A DNA stretch of 64,000 nucleotides. Origin: Leptodontidium sp. MPI-SDFR-AT-0119. Taxonomy: Eukaryota > Ascomycota > Leotiomycetes > Helotiales > Leptodontidiaceae. The notes beneath the pieces were generated by a model that had not been told where the DNA came from, did not search any database, and was given only the letters and a program-made list of their open reading frames with translations. Location: contig JAHLEZ010000002.1 in the NCBI GenBank assembly GCA_020726505.1, positions 4,898,001 to 4,962,000 of the forward strand, written 5' to 3'. Below are positions 56,524-64,000 of the stretch, one piece after another. The number at the start of each line of letters is the position of its first letter. Positions within the stretch are counted from its first letter, which is position 1. Both the position numbers and the translations under genes were made by a program.

Positions 56524-58209
56524 TTGCTAATTGAAGTCAAATATTATGCTTGCTTGGAGGTTGAACTGTAGAGAACACGATATTCAAGAATCCAAAGTAA
56601 GGGCCTTGCCTGAGCTAAATATTTAATGAATGTTCGTTGGCAAAGCGCATTGATAACTGACTATCGATCACCTAGCTGAGTATCAAATCAAATCGAATTT
56701 ACCGGAGTGGCACTGCGATCCCATGCCGAGGCAAGTACTTGCTTGGCAGGATGATAGAGGCAGGATGAACGACGGTTGATCCAGCTTATTGCGCCGAGAC
56801 ACTCTCTGCTAACGGAGCAATGAGGCCGATAACCCGACTATTCCGTAGCAGGGCATTCAACCCGACTCCTGTCGCGGGATAACGAGGTGCCGACATTGCG
56901 ACGCGGTGAAACACAAAGGTTGAAGGTTTCTGAAGTCTATAACAGGTCGACCGCTTATTGCGGGTAAGCTTTAACGAACCATGGGTTTGCCCTGCAGAAG
57001 CATCTTAAACTTTATTCAAAAGACAATTATGGCTCCCAAAAGGTCCCCGGGAAAACACAGAGGTATTCCAGCCCGGGCTTTATCAACTAGCAAGTCGGGG
57101 TTTGTGGGAGTTGTGGATTCGAACCCCTTCGCCATCGGTTGTCGAGCACTTCCGCCAATGGAAAATTTGAAATGTTCGGATTTATGAGAAGAAAGTGGCA
57201 AGTGCTTGCCTCGTGACTATCTAAAACTCCGCAGTTAAAATGAGGGCAGGGCAAGGCAGATAGATGTTCGTATGGCGGCTGTGCAACAAAATGATGAAGT
57301 TGAAAACATAGTGTCTGTTCTCCTGAAGGAATAACAGAACTCGGATTCAAATCCTAATCGCAATCCCCCTGTTGGTATCTTAAATGTAGCAGGTTGAAAC
57401 ACATACCAGTTCCAAAAAAAAAAAATTTGGTTGATCTTATTATGTACTTTATGCCCAACAAAATTGGATTCGAGGCTGAATGCGCTGTTTGCGATAAATC
57501 TACCTGATGCCCGAGACCTTAAAGTATTCCCCGAACAAAAGTCGGGTGGCAGGTAAATCCGCAACAATGAGGCCTTCCACTAGGGAACCCCACGTTCTCG
57601 TCCTGTCTCTCCGGCAATGCACCCAAAAGGTGCAGGAGAGCGTCTCGCATCACTAAGTGTATCACAAGTTCTGACCATCCTCCACTAACATTTTCCCTCT
57701 TTCCGAAATGAGGTTTGCCATATCAATCTGTCGTACAGGCACGGGCATGCGGCACCATGGCTCTGCTGACTAAGCAGCACCTATTCGTGTATGTAGTCAG
57801 TTACTCCCTACGAGCCTCCTTTTACAGAATTCAGACGACCTGATCACCACTTTGGGAGCACCTACTTTATGCTCCACTTCTGTACCACATAATCAATAGC
57901 ACAACAGCCAGCACGCAGATCAGAGTCTGACCGCAGCAGCAAGGTAGCAAGAGGCTGTTCGAAATCATAAATGTCAAATTTGACTAATACTACTACTGTC
58001 ACAGGTAAAGCCCAAGTCCGACAAAGGTTCTCAAACAACTGGAGTGAAATCATTCTGAAATTTAATGCGAAGTTCCAGAGCACATAGCCAAGGACGATGA
58101 TACAGAATAGGAGAGATGAAATTCGCAAACTGGCATTGAAGCAACCTTGACCTTACGGACACCTGAGCCTCTCCCCTCCTTTGCACCAATGCGTTACCTT
58201 GGCTCAATT
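56524..58209. other. intergenic, no supported gene
   Basis: 1.7 kb between two minus-strand genes. An A-run of 13 lies at about 57414-57426. The minus strand around 57100-57150 has a GGTTCGAATCC tRNA-like T-loop without a matching cloverleaf. Frames are short and unrecognised. Confidence 0.45.
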
Positions 58210-59262
58210 TTAAAGATTCTTGTGGAAGAATTCGGCCAATTGGGTATATCCCCTGAGATATTCCTTCCGAATATTCTCGTCTGCCAGGTCAGCACGAGCT
58301 GCCATCCACTTTTAAAAATAGTTAGAGTTTTATGCCAAATTTTGTTTTTCTCTTCGAAATAGATGTGAGGGCATGGAAACATAAGAAGGGAGTGACATGA
58401 TTCAGGGCTACTCACGCCATGTAGCTGCGTCCCATACGTATCAACCACTCCCGTCTTTCTCTCCACTTCTAGAAACCTCTTACACTCAGCCACAACATCC
58501 AGGTCTTCGCGTTCTGAAGCGAGTATAATGTGGGGAATTTCAATTTGTTTCACTTCTGCGGCATCGAGTTCTCTAAGATATTGTTAGCTTTTAGCAAATT
58601 CAGGTGGCAAGATGGGAGGGGGACATTTACGAAGGGTGAGCTTGGGCTGAGACCTTCCATACAGTATCCTTCCCAGAAGTCATGGCAACAATCTACAGTC
58701 TGTCAATTCACTCTCTTCTCTTCTGTCATAATTTGGAATGGATGGCTTACCTTTGCGCCCCAGCACAATCCATAACTTCCCCAAGTAGTAATGCCTCCTG
58801 GGTACGACTTGATGAACTCGTTGAATTTGGGGAGATATTTGTGGCATTGGAAAACATCAGCGAAATAGTCTGCCTTGTCCTTAAAATCCTTTTCGCCTGC
58901 CGTTGGGAGATACCAATCAACTTTAGCATAATGTCCCTCAAGAAGATCTGGGATAATGACTTGGGCATTCAGAGCGGTGGCGAGGATGTCTGCGCCCTGA
59001 AGGGTTTGTGGGATGTGTGCGAAGATATCATAGAATCCAACTATAGCCTTCGTTTCATTTGCTGGTCCGGTGATATCTGTTCGAGATGTCAGTGGAGATC
59101 TGAACCGAAGTATGACGGGGCAGTAGAGGCAAAATGAGAAGTGCGAAGATTAGAAAGGCAATACCTACACGTCTTCAGTCCAGCGATGGTAGAGTACGAG
59201 CCTTTGGGCTTGTAGTTATCCTTGATGACGGGGGGAATGGTGAGGCACGCTTCGCAAGGCAT
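58210..59262 (-). CDS. dienelactone hydrolase family protein
   Basis: Minus-strand exons 59262-59169, 59076-58751, 58692-58631, 58572-58416 and 58308-58210 give 245 residues. The conserved frame includes IVGFYDIFAHIPQTLQGAD, VIIPDLLEGHYAK, the nucleophile elbow SYGLCWGAK (Cys near residue 136), ILASEREDLD (acid) and LHGWMAARADL (catalytic His), ending in AEFFHKNL. The Cys-Asp-His triad is that of dienelactone hydrolases, which open carboxymethylenebutenolide in chlorocatechol and beta-ketoadipate-type degradation. Fungal paralogues often have other, unknown substrates. Without the 107-bp last intron the histidine-containing W residue would be lost. The gene is divergent from a carboxymuconolactone decarboxylase-like gene, 840 bp away. 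Confidence 0.9.
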
Positions 59263-60102
59263 TTTGCTGTCTAGGAGAGTCTATGATAATTGGTGAGTTG
59301 TCTTACGGAAAGCCGAATCAGCGACTTGGTGGAATCCTGATAGAGGGATTGCGAAAGAGATCGACCTGTTTTGAATTGAAAGGGGAATCAAGCTAGGGTG
59401 TCAATTATTTATGTACATACCATTACAATGATGCTCCGAGTCCGCTCGGCATGACACAGTGATCCTAGGACCTAGGTCCGGAGCATACTTTTACGAAAAT
59501 ACCGGTGAGCAGTATTTTGGGCCAGCCAATTGGGCCAGGTCCCCACAAGCACACTATCTAATCCTGCTTCATACTTCCGTTACACTAAACGAAGTTATAA
59601 GACTTCAAAATATGCCAAATACTGGATCCGCTTATCCCGCTTCGCCGTGGTTTCGTAATTTTTGATGCATGCTCCTAGTTCGTAATGCTCTTAGCGTAAG
59701 TTATGTTTTCCCCACATAACTCATCACCCCGCATCAAGACGTGACTGGCACGGCACTGTAACTTCAAATCGAAGCTAAACGGCTATTGCGGTTCGCACGA
59801 TACGACGGTGCAGGTGCATACATTCGTTGCCGACCCCGACCCCCCTAGAAGTCGGCACCTTAAAGTGTTTGCCGATCGAGTCCAGACATTGTGTAAGCAG
59901 TCGGTATTCATGACCATGTTTCGGATAGGTTAATTGACTTTCAATGCACGTTATAATTACTGACTTCCAGAGGCACGGAGAAAGAAGAGCCCGACCTATA
60001 TATACAATCATTGTCCTTGAAAAATTTCATTGCCATATTCATTTCAGTCGCATAATTCGGCCACACACAATATTCTTCCAAGCGTTTACAGTCCTCGTCA
60101 CC
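59263..60102. promoter_or_regulatory. divergent promoter, dienelactone hydrolase / CMD-family gene
   Basis: 840 bp separate two starts pointing apart. TATATATA at about 59996-60003 is a good TATA candidate, about 100 bp before the start at 60103. CCTAGGACCTAGG occurs at 59464-59476, and GTCCGGAGC at 59477-59485. CGG triplets, the half-sites of Zn2Cys6 regulators, are present, but I cannot name a binding site. Confidence 0.45.
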
Positions 60103-60759
60103 ATGAACAGACTCGGCCTTTTGCACCCATCAGAGCTTGATGAACAGGCTAAAGCGTTATATGACTCCTTCTACACCTACACGACCACACGGTACGGCGA
60201 AAGGTAAGCAAGGCTACAAGACTTTTCGTATTTCATGGTGCGAAATGTGTCCTAACGGTGTACTAGCGCCAAGGCTGGATTCCTCACAGAAGATGGTCGC
60301 TTTATGGGACCTTTCGGCGCCCAGCTCCACACCCCAGCGGTTGGCCAACATTTCCTAGGCATGACCAAAGCATGCAAACAGATCCCTGGATTGAGTGACC
60401 TCAACCGCGAGATTGCGATAATTGTGGTTGGGGTTAGGTACCAGGCAGCATACGAACTTGCATCGCACAGAATGTTTGGGCAGAAGTATGGACTTTCCCT
60501 TGAGGAGGTAGACACACTCTTTGAAGGGAAGAAGCCGGCGACCTTCACAGAAGATAAGACTGCCGTCTATGATGTGGCACATGAGCTTTTGTATAAGCCT
60601 GGACCGTTGTCACAAGCGACGTGGGATGAAGCAGTCCGATTGATTGGAAAGTCAGGAGCTGTTGCTATCGTTCAATACGTGGGGTTCTACAGCTACGTGT
60701 CTACGGTGCTCAATGGATTCGATGTCCAACTTCCAGATATCACCGGCATTAAGCTATAG
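60103..60759 (+). CDS. carboxymuconolactone decarboxylase-family (AhpD-like) protein
   Basis: Exons 60103-60203 and 60267-60759 give 197 residues. The core reads FMGPFGAQLHTPAVGQHFLG, LNREIAIIVVGVRYQAAYELASHRMFG and YGLSLEEVDTLF, then YDVAHELLYKPGPLSQATWDEAVRLIG and VQYVGFYSYVSTVLNGFDV. This is the CMD/AhpD helical fold. The REIAIIVVG and E-x2-SH elements match fungal CMD proteins; the AhpD-type CxxC pair is absent (YQAAYE), so peroxidase activity is unlikely. True carboxymuconolactone decarboxylase acts in the beta-ketoadipate pathway, but most fungal members are unassigned. The intron is 63 bp (GTAAGC donor, TACTAG acceptor). It lies divergent from the dienelactone hydrolase, and 1.4 kb before a Zn2Cys6 regulator. 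Confidence 0.87.
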
Positions 60760-62180
60760 GGACATAATATTGTGGCATTACCAAAATCATAGCTCTTGAG
60801 TGTTCAGGAAAAATGTATAGCCTCGTTACATGCTTCAACTGAAGAGTTCGCAATACTCGCCATACTCGTAATACTTGTGTCCCCATCTCCTCACACGGCC
60901 CTCCCTCGTCCTCACTACCCAACCCCGCTCTGGCCACGAAACTTTGTGCCATTGTACAGCAAAACCTACAGAATCATGTATGATGGGATTGCGCATTGCC
61001 TGTGACTAGATTATCAGGATTGAGCCTCGATTCCTTACAACTAGGGCAAGATAGAAACAGAGTACTTCTGCGCGGCAAGAAGGGCGCATGAACCAGCAGA
61101 CTGATTGATATTGCGACTGTGCTTCGGTTTCCAAATACTCACCCGTCACGTTTAAACACATCTTCCAACGCTACCGAGCAAGAAAGTCTAAACACGCAGC
61201 TTGTGATTGTCTCATAATGTCGTCAAGAGGAGCTCTATCTACGTGATCTGAGGGCTAGACGTTCCGCGCATGGAGGTAGGTAGTCGAGGAGCTTCTTCTT
61301 AGATGCAAAAAAGTTACGAGCCCATTACCACAGGTCTGTGGTCTACAGGCGATTAAGCGAGGCATTTTCAGGCTTTGAATACGCAAAGTCGACGTCTTTT
61401 ACCTTGAAGTAATGAAACAGCAGCTTAATTAATAACTTTTTAATTCGAAGAAGTCTTAAAAAAGAACCTGATTAATACTTTCCCTAACGAAATTTTGAGA
61501 TTATTATTTTGCGTTTAAAATCCAACTGTTCATTTAGCTGTGGAAAGCCCTGGTTTGTTGACCTACCTGCTGCGGCGGGGTGATCCTCGGAAAGACCTTT
61601 GTCACCGAGGTGACTGACCTACTTAACCCGAGACCTCTTCTGGAGAGGCTCAACAATAACGTACTTTTAGTCTATCTAATGAATTTTCTTCTCCCTCCTC
61701 TTCTTGACAATTCGTACTCTACCGATAACCTTTATCTTTGGGATCAAATCGTCTGTTATTTCTTACGCTAGGGAATTCTCCGTACCTTGCAGGCTACTGC
61801 TTTTGTCATGTGGTTGTTCGCTTACGCCTCTCCACACTATGAATCATTTCTACAGGTTTTCAGAGGAGTCACAGGTGTACGTACGGCCGCGAGCTCCCTT
61901 CCTAGGTAGGTTTGCATTACTCGCACGGTTTTACCTTTCCATTGTTTTCCCATCCCGTGCCACAGCCACAGTCATACAAGAACAAGCCCTCCCTCGGCTG
62001 TCAACCTCTACCCCGCATCACTTACTGTATAGCTTCAGCGTCCATCCCGTCCCCATTCACAGTCTTGATTCCTTTTCAGCGCCTCCTCAACATCATCGGT
62101 CTGGGGTAGCGGCGACTTCACGTTTCTGTGCAACACTCCGCGCTCCTAGGATCTCCCGAAGACTTTGTCTCACCACCAAA
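60760..62180. other. intergenic, leader of the Zn2Cys6 gene
   Basis: 1.4 kb. AT-rich at about 61420-61520. The frame of the next gene stays open upstream to 61704 without a stop, with in-frame ATGs (61704-61706 not ATG-like; 61842). This upstream part is Pro/Ser-rich and shows no domain, so I treat it as leader. Confidence 0.45.
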
Positions 62181-63875
62181 ATGGCCGATCCATCGGGCGG
62201 CTGCAAGCGGGTACGCATCCGCAAGGCCTGTACCGCATGCTCCTCACGCAAAAGAAAGTGCAACGGTGCCTACCCGTGTGATGCGTGCACAGCATATGGC
62301 TACACCTGCTGGTACCGACAGGATGGACGTCGCGTACATCCAACGCTTGAGCTAGCAGGAAAGAACCGACAGGGGAACAGCCTAAAGAGCACCGGTAGAG
62401 GGCTGGCCAGTTCGGGGGATGCGAATATTGTCCAGGATGCTCAGCTCAAATCATCCCGTGTAAAGAGTGATGGCTCCCTAGAGGCAAACTCCTGCCCATA
62501 CGTTGGCAGCCACTCCAGTATTTCATTCCCAAGATTTCTAGGCTTGCAGCTCCAATCCCAGACAATCCCCGAGCTACAACCATTTGCATGGCATCTTGAG
62601 ATCAGAGACACGCCACCCCGCACAGCCCAGCTATCAATTTGCTCTTTGATCTCCATAGAATCGGCGAGAAATCAAGTCGAGACTTTCTTCCAGAGCCAAT
62701 CTCCTGCATGCGGGTTTCTGGATCAGGAGTCGTTTCTTGAAAACTGCGAGAAGCACTGGGCTGGTGAAAACCAAGGGCTACCTTTTGAGGCCCTGATCAG
62801 TGGTATTATCGGCTTTGCCTCCATCCTATCACCTATGGCATCTCGACAACAAGAGCTCAGTATCGTTAAACACGCAGAGAGCATTTTGACAGATCACGCT
62901 GTCATCGCTCAACCCAGGTTAGAGCTGCTCGCTGCAACAGTTTTACGTGGTTTGTATCTTCGCGCAACAGCCACTCCACACATCACCTGGCTCCAAAGTT
63001 GTACCGCCATGCACATTGCGGAATCGCTCGGTCTCCACGAGAATACCAATTCAATTGCACGAGGCGAAAGCATTCAGTGGACTGCGCAAGCTCAGTCTTG
63101 TTTATTCTGGATAGTGTGTGCAGGAAACCGACTTATCTCACACGAACTCGGCCGTAGCCCAGTCGTTATCCAGAAAGTCACCAGGGAATACCCATTTCCA
63201 CTGTCAGATACCAGCAGTCCTGCCATCCTCTGTCGGCTGTGCTGTACGCTGCCAATCAAGGACACCAGTGGCGAGCTTGACGATGAACAAGCTAGACTGG
63301 CAGATTTTTTGAAGATTCTACAAAGTACTACAATCGATCAGCCATACTTGCAACTTGTTGCAGCAGACGTTTGCTTTTGTCTTTATCGACGAATCCGAGT
63401 GATCGGGTTTAGCGTCACCGAATCTCAAGGCCGATCGATTGTTTTGGTTGGCCGAGGGGCCGTGCAGGCGGTCAATCAGCTCCTTCAGCAAGGCAAGCCT
63501 TGGTGGAACTTGCTTAGTACTTTATTCCAATTTGCATGTACCTTGATTTCATTGGATTGCTTGGACAGTCTCGTCGATCTTCAGGATACACTAAAAGCTA
63601 TAAGCCTAGTGAGGAGCCATTATCCAGGAAGTAAGATAGTGCAAGCATTGTCGACCTTGAGGATATTGATACGCGCCTCGAAGCAGATAAAGGAGAAGCA
63701 GCTCGCCTATCTACAAGCTGTTGAGGGGTCCGAATTTGGAGGCGAAGGTGACACACAGGAGCATATAACCGATGAGGCTTTCGATCCCTTCCTTCAAAGT
63801 GCTTTCCCTTACAACGAGTGGTCTACAAATGACTATGACTGGATGTCGGCATGGGCACCAGTCACTCAATCTTGA
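62181..63875 (+). CDS. Zn2Cys6 fungal transcription factor
   Basis: A single exon of 564 residues from ATG 62181. The binuclear zinc cluster lies at residues 15-45 (KACTACSSRKRKCNGAYPCD then ACTAYGYTC, spacing C-x2-C-x6-C-x5-C-x2-C-x6-C). A Ser/Gly/Lys-rich linker follows. The fungal-specific middle homology region begins near residue 145 with RNQVETFFQSQSPACGFLDQ and includes LRGLYLRATATPHITWLQSCTAMHIAESLGLHEN. The C-terminus is acidic with Trp/Asp residues (NDYDWMSAW), a likely activation region. Such regulators often control neighbouring catabolic or secondary-metabolism genes. The dienelactone hydrolase and CMD-family genes just upstream are the natural candidates. An earlier start would extend the same frame but adds no recognisable domain. 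Confidence 0.92.
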   Translation: MADPSGGCKRVRIRKACTACSSRKRKCNGAYPCDACTAYGYTCWYRQDGRRVHPTLELAGKNRQGNSLKSTGRGLASSGDANIVQDAQLKSSRVKSDGSLEANSCPYVGSHSSISFPRFLGLQLQSQTIPELQPFAWHLEIRDTPPRTAQLSICSLISIESARNQVETFFQSQSPACGFLDQESFLENCEKHWAGENQGLPFEALISGIIGFASILSPMASRQQELSIVKHAESILTDHAVIAQPRLELLAATVLRGLYLRATATPHITWLQSCTAMHIAESLGLHENTNSIARGESIQWTAQAQSCLFWIVCAGNRLISHELGRSPVVIQKVTREYPFPLSDTSSPAILCRLCCTLPIKDTSGELDDEQARLADFLKILQSTTIDQPYLQLVAADVCFCLYRRIRVIGFSVTESQGRSIVLVGRGAVQAVNQLLQQGKPWWNLLSTLFQFACTLISLDCLDSLVDLQDTLKAISLVRSHYPGSKIVQALSTLRILIRASKQIKEKQLAYLQAVEGSEFGGEGDTQEHITDEAFDPFLQSAFPYNEWSTNDYDWMSAWAPVTQS

Positions 63876-64000
63876 CCCGCTGTAAAAGGGGGTCCCCCTT
63901 GGCTAAGCAAACAGCCAGAGAGTTTCGATGTACGTAAATTTGGCCCCAAACCAGCCTCTGTTGCAAGTGAACCTTTTACACATTCCAATTGTGCAGAGCC
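63876..64000. other. 3' flank of the Zn2Cys6 gene
   Basis: The last 125 bases of the window; nothing seen. Confidence 0.5.

Noticed and set aside
57087..57180. tRNA-like GGTTCGAATCC on the minus strand
   Set aside because: T-stem pairs for two bases only and no acceptor stem is found; more likely a degenerate repeat.
1..64000. CRISPR arrays, operons or viral genes
   Set aside because: No regularly spaced repeats or viral-type proteins were seen, and the genome is eukaryotic with spliced genes.

Overview
The window is nuclear DNA of a filamentous ascomycete (Pezizomycotina; Leotiomycetes/Helotiales is my best guess, from the look of the proteins rather than any marker). The reasons are many short introns (about 44-170 bp, GT..AG with CTRAC/CTAAY-like branch sites), typical fungal families (DUF7598, DUF6601, septin CDC10, STS1/CUT8, SKI8, Zn2Cys6 regulator) and NLR-like STAND proteins. 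No rRNA, confident tRNA, CRISPR array or operon was found. Gene models were spliced by hand. For every complete gene the exon lengths sum to a multiple of three and the joined protein reads through the expected family motifs.

Layout. 1-5 kb: secreted PLC-like phosphodiesterase, an alpha/beta hydrolase broken by one in-frame stop, and a 5'-truncated Gfd2/YDR514C-like nuclease fragment. 5.6-9 kb: a fragment of a single-span membrane protein and a short RecQ helicase with a GC-AG intron. 9-12 kb: gene-poor, with a perfect-armed hairpin. 12-20.3 kb: housekeeping block with SERF, DUF7598 membrane protein, guanylate kinase, septin CDC10, mitochondrial ribosomal bL32m and SKI8. 21-29.6 kb: a 1990-residue NLR-like ankyrin protein and a UNC93-like transporter. 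31-32 kb: a 60-residue cysteine-rich secreted peptide and a 120-bp MITE. 32.6-40 kb: STS1/CUT8, RAD52, a UBA-UBX protein and the VAP/SCS2 ER tether. 41-45 kb: a degenerate minisatellite, a frameshifted kinase-like gene and a DUF6601 membrane protein. 45.8-51 kb: a 1647-residue hydrolase/NB-ARC/TPR protein with membrane segments and a terminal zinc finger. 51-55 kb: decayed, partly AT-rich DNA with F-box and MFS remnants and an AT-rich repeat element holding two telomere-type repeats. 55-64 kb: AYR1-like SDR, dienelactone hydrolase divergent from a carboxymuconolactone decarboxylase-like gene, then a Zn2Cys6 regulator.

How it fits together. Conserved housekeeping genes (DNA repair, RNA decay, proteasome tethering, cytokinesis, ER contacts) alternate with accessory stretches. 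The accessory stretches hold two STAND immune-receptor-like genes, a candidate effector peptide, pseudogenes and small repeat elements. The right end looks like a small catabolic set (DLH, CMD family, regulator), though co-function is inferred only from position and family.
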